Source: Actinomycetes bacterium (lineage in GTDB: Bacteria; Actinomycetota; Thermoleophilia; BMS3ABIN01). Taken from it: a stretch of 64,000 nucleotides of DNA. A program made the position numbers and the translations under genes. The stretch is taken from the NCBI GenBank assembly GCA_021785935.1, contig JAJYOG010000006.1, positions 17,200 to 81,199 on the forward strand, written 5' to 3'. Shown here in pieces: positions 1 through 7,627 of the stretch. Every line of letters begins with the position of its first letter. Position 1 is the stretch's first letter. The notes under the pieces are model-generated. The model was not told where the DNA came from and searched no databases. It saw only the letters and a list, made by a program, of their open reading frames with translations.

Positions 1-105
1 GGCCATCAGCTCACAAACACAAAGCTCGCCCTCGAGGAGGAGGCCCAGGATTCTCAGACGGGTGTCGTCGGAGAGCGCCTTAAAGGTTTGAGCTGCCGCT
101 TTCAT
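1..105 (-). CDS. ArsR-family metal-responsive repressor (partial, N-terminus)
   Basis: The first 35 codons of a gene that runs off the left edge of the window. The translation contains SDDTRLRILGLL followed by EGELCVCELM. This is the start of an ArsR/SmtB winged-helix repressor, with the CxC metal or arsenical sensing motif in the recognition-helix region (ELCVCDLM is the family hallmark). The ATG at 105 has no Shine-Dalgarno sequence. A promoter whose -10 ends 7 nt upstream suggests a leaderless message. It lies just downstream of a permease on the same strand, so metal or metalloid efflux controlled by this repressor is the likely role. The effector ion cannot be told from the part seen. 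Confidence 0.9.
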   Translation of the reverse strand, partial: MKAAAQTFKALSDDTRLRILGLLLEGELCVCELMA

Positions 106-112
106 ATATAGC

Positions 113-141
113 AATATATCCGCATAGACGGATTAAGTCAA
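113..141 (-). promoter_or_regulatory. Promoter/operator of the arsR gene
   Basis: On the minus strand TTGACT (141-136), a 17-nt spacer and TATATT (118-113) form a near-consensus sigma70 promoter. The predicted start of transcription falls at or next to the ATG of arsR (105). An AT-rich imperfect palindrome, ATATATTGCTATATAT, covers the -10 and start site and is a plausible ArsR operator. Confidence 0.65.
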
Positions 142-162
142 ACTTGGGACAAATCGAAAACA

Positions 163-1314
163 CTAATGCTGCATATGCTCGTGTTCCGATATCTCCGGTT
201 CATTCATCATCTTCAGCATGGTATATCCACCAACTTTGAAGAATCGCGTCAACATTATCAGGGCGAAAATCAGGAATATGACATTAAGGACCGTCGTGTA
301 ATTAAGGCTGATTCCGGACACCACGGTTTGCAGGTTGCTCCTCTCCGGGATCAATCCAAGAGCACCAAAGATAATCTCGATCAGGTAGCCGGCGCCAGCC
401 ATGGCCGCGTACGATGAGACCAGCAAAAAGGCGCTCATCTTCATTCCGTAATATTTCCGGTAAATGTTGAGGATCGGCAGGATGATCAGATCAGCGAAGA
501 TGAACGAGATGACGCCGCCAAAGCTGATGCCGCCGTTCCATAAAACCACGGCCAGCGGAACATTGCCGATTGAGCAGACAAAGGAAAGCATCGAGACCAG
601 CGGGCCGATCAGCGGACCCCACAGCTTGGCAAAGGTACCGCTATCGCTGAAAAACAGGGATTGCCAGAACGTGTCGGGGACCCAGGCCGCCAGGGCCCCG
701 GCGATCAGTAGCCCCAGGGCGATGTCCCTCCAGACGGAAGCCCAGTCCATCGCGAAGTAGCTGCTCGTTGATGTAAAGCCCTTTTGTGATATTAATCGGT
801 GTAGCAGTGGGCCTGCTTCTACTGACATGTCCATCTCGGCGTGGCCTTCCATCAGTCCCCGCCGTCCCATGAGCGCCTGCTTGCGAGCATCTTCGACCGC
901 CGTTTGTTTCAGGAATATCCTGAAGATAAGCGCCAGCAGAATTATCATGAAAAAGCCTCCGGCGAATTCCGCCAGCGTGAACTGCCAGCCGAGCAGCAGC
1001 GCCATGATGATGCCGAGTTCGATTACGAGGTTGGTTGAGGCAAACTCAAAGACTATCGCCGCGGCGAAATCCCCGCCCTTCTTGAAGATCGATCGCGCTA
1101 TTGCCACCGCCGCGTACGAGCAGGATGATGACGCTGCACCGAGAACGCCCGCCAGGGCGATGGAGCGGGGCGAGCTGTCTGGCAGCAGCTTTTCCATCTC
1201 CCTGCGGGAAACAACCGCCTGGATGCCGGCCGAAATAGTAAAGCCCAGGATAAGAGCCCAGAGGATCTCCCAAAGCATGTTGAGCGACATATTCAGGGCA
1301 TCAAGTAAGAACAT
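163..1314 (-). CDS. ArsP/DUF318-type permease
   Basis: A 383-aa polytopic membrane protein with about eight to ten hydrophobic segments. The segment AASSSCSYAAVAIARSIFKK and the following GGDFAAAIVFEFASTNLV match the predicted permease family PF03773 (ArsP_1, formerly DUF318), which includes organoarsenical effluxers and uncharacterised metal transporters. A hydrophilic loop sits around residues 145-190, and the C-terminus ends in a His-rich EHEHMQH tail that could bind metal. The gene is followed on the same strand by arsR, which fits a metal(loid) resistance pair. The ATG has no ribosome site. A TAGAAT hexamer ends 6 nt upstream, suggesting a leaderless transcript. The substrate is not known. 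Confidence 0.8.
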   Translation of the reverse strand: MFLLDALNMSLNMLWEILWALILGFTISAGIQAVVSRREMEKLLPDSSPRSIALAGVLGAASSSCSYAAVAIARSIFKKGGDFAAAIVFEFASTNLVIELGIIMALLLGWQFTLAEFAGGFFMIILLALIFRIFLKQTAVEDARKQALMGRRGLMEGHAEMDMSVEAGPLLHRLISQKGFTSTSSYFAMDWASVWRDIALGLLIAGALAAWVPDTFWQSLFFSDSGTFAKLWGPLIGPLVSMLSFVCSIGNVPLAVVLWNGGISFGGVISFIFADLIILPILNIYRKYYGMKMSAFLLVSSYAAMAGAGYLIEIIFGALGLIPERSNLQTVVSGISLNYTTVLNVIFLIFALIMLTRFFKVGGYTMLKMMNEPEISEHEHMQH

Positions 1315-1326
1315 GGATCAATTCTA
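1315..1326 (-). promoter_or_regulatory. -10 element immediately before the permease start
   Basis: TAGAAT on the minus strand (1326-1321) lies 6 nt from the ATG of the permease, with no Shine-Dalgarno sequence between. This spacing puts the transcription start at the initiation codon. The -35 region is weak (TTGCAT about 19 nt upstream). Confidence 0.4.
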
Positions 1327-1350
1327 ACCGTTCGAGCTATTTGTTATGCA

Positions 1351-1758
1351 ACCAAGCGCGCTTCTGCGGCGGTTAAGGTAACAGCCCTGCTAGGCCCCAA
1401 TGGCGCCGGTAAGACAACGACGATGCGGATTCTGCTGGGGTTGGCGCGGCCGCAATCAGGAACGGCCCTGATCGAAGGGCGCAGATACGAGGAACTGGAA
1501 GACCCCAGGCGCACGGTCGGGGCCGCGCTCGACTCGATGGGTTTCCATCCGGGGAGAACGGGTCGCAACCATCTGCGAGTCGTGGCCCGCGCCGCTGGCA
1601 TCAACCCGTCACGGGTCGACGAGGTGCTGGAAGTGGTCGGTCAGACCGCGGCGGGCGCCAGAATCGTCATCCATGAGTTGACGACCGAAACAGGCACAGC
1701 CCAGCTGGAGCAGATGTTCCTGGAGCTAACCGGCAAGGAACAGGAGGCGCTGTCATGA
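1351..1758 (+). pseudogene. Degraded ABC-2 exporter ATPase
   Basis: The open frame begins near 1351 with TKRASAAVKVTALLGPNGAG and continues through a complete Walker A (GPNGAGKTTTMRILLGL) to a C-terminal TAQLEQMFLELTG typical of drug/lantibiotic-exporter ATPases. Two pieces are missing. The N-terminal beta-strands before Walker A are shortened. The whole stretch holding the Q-loop, LSGGQ signature and Walker B, normally more than 100 residues, is replaced by a direct join after the helical domain (VVGQTAAGAR into IVIHELT). It cannot bind and hydrolyse ATP normally. The 3' end overlaps the next permease gene by 4 nt, as in the intact operon type. No start codon with a ribosome site is seen. 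Confidence 0.75.
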
Positions 1759-2387
1759 AATCACTTCTCTCTGCAGAATTTCTCAAGATCAGGACCACCC
1801 GCACCGCGTCGGCGCTGTTGGGCGCGATCGTTGTTATCACTGCACTATCTATTGTCGCCACGGTCGCGCGGGGTGTCCCGGGGAATGTCAGCCTGGAATC
1901 GGATGAGGGCATTCGGGCAGTGCTTCACGTGGCAGGCAGCGGCGCCCTCTTTGTGCTCATCCTGGGCGTCATCGTCACGGCGGGTGAATACCGTCAGAAA
2001 ACCTCGGTAGATACATACCTGACCACGCCGAAGCGTTCGCGTGTGCTTGTAGCCAAGCTGGCTGCGTCGATGTGCGCAGGCGTTTTATTCGGGGCGGTTG
2101 TCTATGCCGCTCTCTTCGGCGGGCTGGGCGCTTCCATTGGCAGCTTGATCCGCAATCAGATAGTTGCCATAATCGCCACGATCGCCGTGTTGATCATCGC
2201 CGAGCCGATGATCTTTGTGCTTAGTCCAAGCATAGGGCGTTGGCTGCCAGCTGCTTTGGGCAGGGCGATTGTGAGCGATCCCGGTGGGGATTTCCTCAGT
2301 CAGCCCGTTGCCGGGGTGATACTCTTCAGCTACGTGACAGTAATCATGATCGCCGCCGCTGCCATCGAGCGCCGCCGGGATGCCTAG
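1755..2387 (+). CDS. ABC-2 type permease, possibly shortened
   Basis: A 210-aa membrane protein starting MKSLLSAEFLKIRTTRTA, the usual N-terminus of ABC-2 permeases that begin on the cytoplasmic side. It then has an extracytoplasmic loop and the conserved GEYRQKTSVDTYLTTPKRSRVL cytoplasmic loop (seen here in two parts). Members are usually about 250 residues or more. The segment around residues 115-130 (AGVLFGAVVYAALFGGLGAS) seems to join two helices that are normally separated by a longer loop, which suggests an in-frame internal deletion. It overlaps the ATPase remnant by 4 nt, so it was part of the same exporter. With a non-functional ATPase partner it is probably not active. Confidence 0.65.
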   Translation: MKSLLSAEFLKIRTTRTASALLGAIVVITALSIVATVARGVPGNVSLESDEGIRAVLHVAGSGALFVLILGVIVTAGEYRQKTSVDTYLTTPKRSRVLVAKLAASMCAGVLFGAVVYAALFGGLGASIGSLIRNQIVAIIATIAVLIIAEPMIFVLSPSIGRWLPAALGRAIVSDPGGDFLSQPVAGVILFSYVTVIMIAAAAIERRRDA

Positions 2388-2395
2388 AGGTCTGG

Positions 2396-3034
2396 ATGCC
2401 TAGACCGCTGCCGGAACACGTCCAGGAGGTCACTGGTGGCGACAGCGCCGCCATCCGCGAGCATATCCTCGACGCCGCCTATCGCGTGATCGTCGCCCGG
2501 GGCCTCGCTGGCGCCAGCACCCGCGCCATTGCTACCGAGGCCGAGATCGGCGCCGGCACCATCTATAATTATTTCAACAACCGGCTGCAGCCGCTCGCCC
2601 ATGCCATGCTCAGGCGTATAGAGCTGCTATCCAGGCCGGTCAGCGATCTCCCCGGCCGGGCGGGAAAGCATACTGTCGCCGTGAACCTGCGTTACTATGC
2701 CAGCTGCATCAGCTCGACGCTGGACGAGCTGGTGCCGCTCGGAGCCGCTGCCTTCTCAGACCCCAAGTTGCTTGCCGCCATGAGAGCCGAGCATGCCAAC
2801 GGCGAATCGGTCCATAGCTCCGTGAACATACTCAGTAAATATCTTTTAGCTGAACAGAGGCTGGGCCGCATCCGCGCTACCGCGGATCACCGCACCGCCG
2901 CCGAAATTGTTTTTCGCATCTGCCACGATCAGGCATTCCATCGTTACCTTGAAGGTGGATCCATGAAGCCTGAGACGCTGACCCGGGAAATCGACTTTGT
3001 GGCTGAAGCGCTTACATCGGGTTCAGGCTCTTAA
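2396..3034 (+). CDS. TetR-family transcriptional regulator
   Basis: A 212-aa protein with an N-terminal TetR helix-turn-helix: ILDAAYRVIVARGLAGASTR, then AIATEAEIGAGTIYNYFNNR, at about residues 25-70. The C-terminal half is a helical ligand-binding domain without recognisable family. The ATG at 2396 is preferred because it lies 8 nt after the permease stop; an open frame extends upstream but overlaps the permease. It sits at the end of the eroded exporter operon and is most likely its local repressor. The effector is unknown. Confidence 0.8.
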   Translation: MPRPLPEHVQEVTGGDSAAIREHILDAAYRVIVARGLAGASTRAIATEAEIGAGTIYNYFNNRLQPLAHAMLRRIELLSRPVSDLPGRAGKHTVAVNLRYYASCISSTLDELVPLGAAAFSDPKLLAAMRAEHANGESVHSSVNILSKYLLAEQRLGRIRATADHRTAAEIVFRICHDQAFHRYLEGGSMKPETLTREIDFVAEALTSGSGS

Positions 3035-3168
3035 TGTTTGAAAACCCCCCTGTTTGTTCAGAACGGTGACACGGCTGCTTCAGGCTCGTCGCGATTGCCT
3101 CTGACCGGGCCTGGTTGCCGCCGCTGGTTATTTCTGGCGTGAAACAAAACAGGGGGAGGATGATTTGC

Positions 3169-3537
3169 ATGAGTGAGCTTGTAGCGATCTGCTATCCCGA
3201 CGAAGACTCCGCCGGCAAGGTTCTGAGCAAGCTGCAGAGCCTGTAGAAGACCTATCTCATCGATCTCGATGACGCCGCGCTGATTGTCCGGAACGAAAAA
3301 GGCAAGTTCAAGGTTACCACCACAGATCATGTAGTGGCTCAATCAACTCTTGGCGGCATGTTTTGGGGGACGCTGATCGGCCTCCTGTTTCTGGCGCCAG
3401 TCGCCGGCATGGCTATTGGCGGCGCCGTCGGCGCGGCCGCTGGCAGTCTGGGCAACATGGTCATCAAGGATGATTTTAAAAAACGGGTGCTGGAAGAAGT
3501 GCGGCCGTGGGCTCGCGTTGCTGAAGAAAGTTGCTAA
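3169..3537 (+). pseudogene. DUF1269-family membrane protein gene broken by an amber codon
   Basis: A good ribosome site (GGGGGAGG) precedes ATG 3169. The translation MSELVAICYPDEDSAGKVLS runs to a TAG at 3244-3246, then continues in frame with KTYLIDLDDAALIVRNEKG and a glycine-rich hydrophobic hairpin (GGMFWGTLIGLLFLAPVAGM), the order seen in DUF1269 proteins. The stop stands where a Gln or similar residue is usual, so a CAG-to-TAG change is likely. After about residue 110 the frame ends early, and the continuation ALLKKV appears in another frame, so a second lesion is probable. A downstream piece (from about 3334) remains open but lacks the N-terminal domain. Confidence 0.7.
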
Positions 3538-3605
3538 AGCCTCCCTTGAGGGCTCGTCTGGTCTTGCCTCCCATTCCCGGCAATTCGCGGAAACGTGTCA
3601 GCCGT

Positions 3606-4772
3606 TCATGCGGATTTACGCGCCAGGAACTCTAATATGCCCAGGTAGGCGAGCAGGATAACCACGATCGTCAACGCCTGCGATAGTGAGGGCTGATCCA
3701 TTGCTACCAAAATTAACAGGGCCAGCACCGTGCCCGAGGCGCGCAGGGCTGTTTTCTGACGTGTGATCCAGGCGCCGGCCGGCCACAGGTCGACCTTGGC
3801 GCCGGCCTCCTCGGCAGCCCTGAAAATCTTGGGGAGTGATGAGCGCAGCCGTACCGACAGTGGGTAGGGTCCCAGGCAGAAACCCAGTGCGGCTATCGCT
3901 AATGCTACCCCGAACGAAGTCCTGATGGTTGTTTTGAGAGATCCCATGATGATATCGAAGAAGGATGTGGCTGCGTTCATGTCAATTTCCGGATGAGATG
4001 ACAAAGTATCAAGGTAATAACTCCGGGCCAGCGCGATCAGCACCAGCAGCACCGTCATTCCCACCGCAACACCCAGTCCGGCGCGAAAAACCGCCGCCAT
4101 GCGATTGCCGGACAGATAGACGCCCACACCCAGAAATATCAGCCCCGCCAGGGGAAGCCAGAAGGCAAGTCTATCCAGAAGGTTAATGGCTCTCTGCGCC
4201 TGGGATATCTGCGGCATCTCGAAGATTGTGAACTGGATCCCGGAGCCGGCGAGGGAAATGTTGTCAAAAATATGGATTCCCCTGGCGCTCACCTGTGACT
4301 TGATGCCGTCCAGGAGTTTGCTGAGGTCGAGGACGACCTTACCGTTTTCGGAGGAGATGGCGCCTTTCCTGCCGAGCACCACCTGGAGCAGCAGATCGTG
4401 TGCCTCACGGTTAGCATTCTGCCAGACATCTGAAAACTGGGAGGTGTCCAGCAGCTTGCGAACCTGCTCTTCGACAAAACCCTGGGTGGCGCCTGCGATG
4501 GGAGCGGCCAGAAAGTCAGCCCTGTCGGGAAGGGCCTCGCGCGTCAGCTGTTCGGCATTGGCGCGCTCGAATAACTGGTTGGTCGCGGATCGGGCAACCG
4601 CATCCTTGATGGCGGGGTCCTGGCTTAATGGCGCTATGGTCTCCACATATTTGTCAGTGCTGAAGACCTCCTGATTGAGCCAAACGACCGCGACGGCGAT
4701 AGTGACCGTGAGGCAGCCCAGAATGATGAGAATACCCGCGCACGCGCGCCTCCATGCCGGCGTTTTATTCAT
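3606..4772 (-). CDS. Four-helix membrane protein with large extracytoplasmic domain (actinobacterial type)
   Basis: A 388-aa protein. An N-terminal helix (residues 10-30) is followed by a domain of about 160 residues containing FSTDKYVETIAPLSQDPAIK and FVEEQVRKLLDTSQFSDVWQ. Helices then follow at about 195-215, 230-250 and 280-300, and the protein ends in a pair of hydrophobic segments (350-385). I recognise this domain layout from uncharacterised membrane proteins that are common in actinobacteria, but cannot give a function. The start has a GGGAG 10 nt upstream. It is transcribed divergently from the psiE-like gene. Confidence 0.7.
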   Translation of the reverse strand: MNKTPAWRRACAGILIILGCLTVTIAVAVVWLNQEVFSTDKYVETIAPLSQDPAIKDAVARSATNQLFERANAEQLTREALPDRADFLAAPIAGATQGFVEEQVRKLLDTSQFSDVWQNANREAHDLLLQVVLGRKGAISSENGKVVLDLSKLLDGIKSQVSARGIHIFDNISLAGSGIQFTIFEMPQISQAQRAINLLDRLAFWLPLAGLIFLGVGVYLSGNRMAAVFRAGLGVAVGMTVLLVLIALARSYYLDTLSSHPEIDMNAATSFFDIIMGSLKTTIRTSFGVALAIAALGFCLGPYPLSVRLRSSLPKIFRAAEEAGAKVDLWPAGAWITRQKTALRASGTVLALLILVAMDQPSLSQALTIVVILLAYLGILEFLARKSA

Positions 4773-4926
4773 ATGCAGAATCTCCCGGGAACATCAGATT
4801 AGATTCCCCAACGGTGGTTTCGGGTAAACTGATCTCCAGTTACATGATTCGCGGTGTTATTCCTGCGAGGCGGCATGCCGCAATTACCACATGCAGGCTG
4901 AGAAATAGAGGAAACGGAATATTCCC

Positions 4927-5388
4927 ATGGACATGGACAGGCCAAAACGCCCGGCGCCGCGTGCTATCGACAAGGCTCGCCGGGCGCTTATCGTCGCCGA
5001 TGATACGGTTCACATTATCGTCGCCGTTTTTCTCGTCGGCGCCGCCCTGGTGGTGCTTGGATACGCGGCGAAAAACTTCGTAGATCTGACGGTCGACTCG
5101 ACTCTCCTTGTCATCAACGATGTGCTTTTCGTGCTCATCATCGCCGAGCTTTTGTGGACCATCGTCCGCTATCTGCGCCGGGAACAGTTTTCGCTGGCGC
5201 CGTTTCTGTTCATCGGCATCATCTCGAGCCTGAGGCGCATCCTATATATAGACGCACAAATGTCGCTGGGTTCTGGTGAGCGCAGTTTTAACGAGAACCT
5301 GATGGAGCTGGGGATCCATGTAGGCATCATCTTTGTCCTCGTGATAGCTTATTATCTGATCAAGAAAGCGCGGGCAGTAGGGGATTGA
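4927..5388 (+). CDS. PsiE-family (phosphate-starvation-inducible) membrane protein
   Basis: A 153-aa protein with four predicted membrane helices. The segment ILIAELLWTIVRYLRREQ-type motif (here VLIIAELLWTIVRYLRRE) and the following FLFIGIISSLRRILYID are characteristic of PF06146 (PsiE). The length fits the family. A GAGGAAA ribosome site lies about 11 nt before ATG 4927; a second ATG two codons later (4933) is also possible. PsiE is induced by phosphate limitation in Escherichia coli, but its biochemical role is unknown, and nothing here shows a pho box. Confidence 0.8.
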   Translation: MDMDRPKRPAPRAIDKARRALIVADDTVHIIVAVFLVGAALVVLGYAAKNFVDLTVDSTLLVINDVLFVLIIAELLWTIVRYLRREQFSLAPFLFIGIISSLRRILYIDAQMSLGSGERSFNENLMELGIHVGIIFVLVIAYYLIKKARAVGD

Positions 5389-5467
5389 TGCTCACGGTTA
5401 AAGTTGCAAATAGCGACTGGTTTTCGCTAGCCTAGGAGTGCAGAACTTCCCAAATTGATTGGAGTCA

Positions 5468-5863
5468 ATGATGTCAATCGTACTAAGCAAAGCCGAGGAA
5501 CTTGCCGCGGCGATTTCCGCAAGCGAGGAACTCGTGGTTCTACGCCAGGCCGCCGAGCGCGTCGATAGCGACGAGATGGCAACCGCCGCGCTGCAGAAAT
5601 TTTCAGAAAAGCAGGAAATGGTACAGCGGGCCGCAAGCTCAGGCCTCCAGCTCCCTCCGGAGCAGATGGAAGAGCTGCAGGAGATGCAGGGACAGATTCG
5701 CGACATTCCCAGCATCCAGGATTTCGCTTCAGCACAGACCTGCTTTACCGAGCTGATGGATAAGGTAAATGAAATCATTTCGGCCGCGGTCATGGGCCGC
5801 GAGCCTGGAGACAGCCCCGAACCGCACAGCCACAGCTCCAGCTGCGGCTGCAAAGGACACTAA
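5468..5863 (+). CDS. YlbF/YmcA-family protein with His/Cys-rich tail
   Basis: About 131 aa, helical, with the pattern AEELAAAISASEELVVLRQA and FSEKQEMVQRA typical of the Com_YlbF family (PF06133). In Bacillus subtilis the YlbF-YmcA-YaaT complex binds Fe-S clusters and guides RNase Y. The last 14 residues, EPHSHSSSCGCKGH, form a His/Cys tail that could bind metal or an Fe-S cluster. GGAG at 5461-5464 best fits ATG 5468 or ATG 5471; a TTG at 5459 is less likely. A small ferredoxin gene follows 54 nt downstream on the same strand, in keeping with Fe-S biochemistry, though a shared function is inference. Confidence 0.8.
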   Translation: MMSIVLSKAEELAAAISASEELVVLRQAAERVDSDEMATAALQKFSEKQEMVQRAASSGLQLPPEQMEELQEMQGQIRDIPSIQDFASAQTCFTELMDKVNEIISAAVMGREPGDSPEPHSHSSSCGCKGH

Positions 5864-5917
5864 CCTCCAGATATTTATTTTGAGGAAATTTATTTCCTGG
5901 AAGGGTGGTGAATTAGA

Positions 5918-6109
5918 TTGGCTGAAAAACCCAAGATAGATTCCGAAGAGTGTACAGGCTGCGGGATCTGCGTAGATGAATGTCCCAACGAATGCCTCGA
6001 GCTGGACTCCGAGGACGTGGCGACCCTGGCGAACGCGGGTAACTGTGATGGTTGCGCTACCTGCGAGGAGTCATGCCCGACCGAAGCGATAACAATGGTG
6101 GAGAGCTAG
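5918..6109 (+). CDS. 2[4Fe-4S] ferredoxin
   Basis: A 63-aa acidic ferredoxin with two clostridial-type motifs, CTGCGICVDECP and CDGCATCEESCP (CxxCxxCxxxCP), which bind two [4Fe-4S] clusters. The start is TTG at 5918, supported by a GGTGGTG ribosome site just upstream; no ATG is in frame before the first motif. It follows the YlbF-family gene and is closed by a strong terminator. It is a low-potential electron carrier and could supply electrons to the radical SAM enzyme encoded convergently at 6377-7627, but that pairing is only positional. Confidence 0.93.
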   Translation: MAEKPKIDSEECTGCGICVDECPNECLELDSEDVATLANAGNCDGCATCEESCPTEAITMVES

Positions 6110-6156
6110 CTTTGAGACCACCGGTTCGGCGAAATCTTTGCTAAATAAGTTCAAAT

Positions 6157-6188
6157 GAAAAACTCCTCCGGAGACGGAGGAGTTTTTC
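6157..6188. terminator. Strong bidirectional intrinsic terminator
   Basis: A perfect 14-bp stem (GAAAAACTCCTCCG against CGGAGGAGTTTTTC) with a GAGA loop. A-rich on one side and T-rich on the other, it can stop transcription from both strands: the ferredoxin gene on plus and the Cys-rich peptide gene on minus. Confidence 0.92.
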
Positions 6189-6214
6189 ATATCTATTCCG
6201 GCAGCGGCCGGTGA

Positions 6215-6277
6215 TTAACACGATGAGCTGCACTTGCAAGTGCTCGAGCTTTTCTTGCCCGACTTTCTGATCTTCAT
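6215..6277 (-). CDS. 20-aa Cys-rich peptide, candidate RiPP precursor
   Basis: The reading frame encodes MKIRKSGKKSSSTCKCSSSC and a TAA stop. The ribosome site AAGGAGGTG with a 6-nt spacer to ATG 6277 is one of the strongest in the window, which argues for real, high translation despite the tiny size. The N-terminal half is basic (leader-like) and the C-terminal half is Ser/Thr/Cys with three Cys (TCKCSSSC), a plausible core for thioether formation. It lies 99 nt downstream of the radical SAM-SPASM gene on the same strand and directly before the terminator at 6157-6188, so it closes that operon. I cannot assign it to a named RiPP family. A role as a short metal-binding peptide is an alternative. 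Confidence 0.72.
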   Translation of the reverse strand: MKIRKSGKKSSSTCKCSSSC

Positions 6278-6376
6278 GAGACGCCACCTCCTTATCGCCA
6301 AGCCTTCTGGTGCCCGGTCACTAGTTCCTGGTAATAATCTGTTTCAGCCCGGAATCCAGAAGCTGCAAACCGGGCA

Positions 6377-7627
6377 CTATGTAGCGACACCGTACCGGTA
6401 ACACTGACACGGGTCGACGCCCGTGGGGCTATTATACCCAGCCGCCCGGAATCTGCACCCGCCGCGGCAATCTTCGATGAAATCGCAATCGCAGTCCAGT
6501 TCCGGCATGGTCATCTTTCTTACTTTTTGCCAGCAGGAGGATAGCCCTTCCGCGATGGTTCCGACCGGATTACCCGCGAAGAAGCCGCAGCGCGCGGCCC
6601 TGCCGTCAGCCATAACCGCCATCAGGTGCGCGCCGCAGGCGTATCCGGGGATGGGCTCGTGAATGGCGCCTCCAAAGGAATAGTTTAGGTAGGGTCCGGC
6701 GATAGCGGGATAGACGATGATGTTTGTGCCCTGCGGGCTGTCGCTGCCCGCGGGGGCGTTGCCACCTTCCGATCCCCGCAAGCGGTCCGCCTCTGGAAGC
6801 AGCCGCCCTGCAGGCGACGGTTGATCGACGGCCCATTCGCGCACGCCGAGTTCGCTTAAGAGAGCGGCCAGTTCTTCGAAATCCTGAAGGTTACCGCGGT
6901 GCACCATTGTCGCTACCGAGACCTGCTTGCCGGCATCGATCAGCCGGCGGATAGCTTGCGTGCTGCGCTCAAAGTTACCATCGCCGCGAATAAAGTCGTG
7001 AGCCTCGCGCATGCCGTCAAGGCTGATCTGCACTTCCTGCGCCTTGATCACACCAGCCGTTTTCTTATCGATGAGGGTGCCGTTGGACATGAGCACCGTC
7101 CGCAAGTCCCTGGCCGCAAGATAATCGTCGAGCTGGCGAAACTGCCGGTGCAAAAGGGGCTCGCCTCCGGATACGAGCAGGCGCAACCCTTGCATCTCTT
7201 CAAACTGGTCAACCACTGCCATGATTTTCTCGAGCGGCAGGTCGGTGCTTCCCGGCTCGCCGATGAAGCAATGCCCGCACCTGAGATTGCAGCGGTCTGT
7301 AATATGGAGTAGCAGATATCGCAGGGAGGGGATGGGACTTTGGGTCAACCGTGGCTCACGGTTTCCAGGCGCTGGGAGGTGCGGGATGAGTGCATCTTCG
7401 CCGGCGGTCTCCTCAAGGATTCCTTCCTCCTGGCAGAAGCTGACGAATTCATCAGCTTCTGGTGCGCGCGGCGCCTTGGCGCCGCGCGCACACAAGAATA
7501 AAAAATCCGCCGCTTCTGGATTCACTATATACAGGTCGTCCGTGGCGCGGTTGTAAACACACGGCTCCTCGAGCAGTTTTGGTGAGCAATCAGGCGATAA
7601 GCGCAATATCGTTTCCCGCGAACTCAT
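6377..7627 (-). CDS. Radical SAM/SPASM peptide-modifying enzyme with PqqD-like (RRE) N-terminal domain
   Basis: A 416-aa protein. Residues 1-90 resemble the PqqD/RiPP recognition element (VYNRATDDLYIVNPEAADFL followed by a GIL-type end). The radical SAM core has the cluster motif CNLRCGHC (Cys 113, 117, 120) and SGGEP. The C-terminus is a SPASM domain, with CGAH...RCGFF and then six cysteines at 379, 381, 387, 391, 407 and 409 for auxiliary [4Fe-4S] clusters. Enzymes of this layout install thioether or other crosslinks in ribosomal peptides. The start overlaps the stop of the upstream 87-aa gene (ATGA), so the two are translationally coupled. The 20-aa Cys peptide downstream is the obvious candidate substrate. 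No export or peptidase gene is adjacent. Confidence 0.88.
   Translation of the reverse strand: MSSRETILRLSPDCSPKLLEEPCVYNRATDDLYIVNPEAADFLFLCARGAKAPRAPEADEFVSFCQEEGILEETAGEDALIPHLPAPGNREPRLTQSPIPSLRYLLLHITDRCNLRCGHCFIGEPGSTDLPLEKIMAVVDQFEEMQGLRLLVSGGEPLLHRQFRQLDDYLAARDLRTVLMSNGTLIDKKTAGVIKAQEVQISLDGMREAHDFIRGDGNFERSTQAIRRLIDAGKQVSVATMVHRGNLQDFEELAALLSELGVREWAVDQPSPAGRLLPEADRLRGSEGGNAPAGSDSPQGTNIIVYPAIAGPYLNYSFGGAIHEPIPGYACGAHLMAVMADGRAARCGFFAGNPVGTIAEGLSSCWQKVRKMTMPELDCDCDFIEDCRGGCRFRAAGYNSPTGVDPCQCYRYGVAT

Noticed and set aside
3244..3246. TAG read as pyrrolysine or other recoding in the DUF1269 gene
   Set aside because: The family has no such residue there and a second lesion follows, so a pseudogene is simpler.
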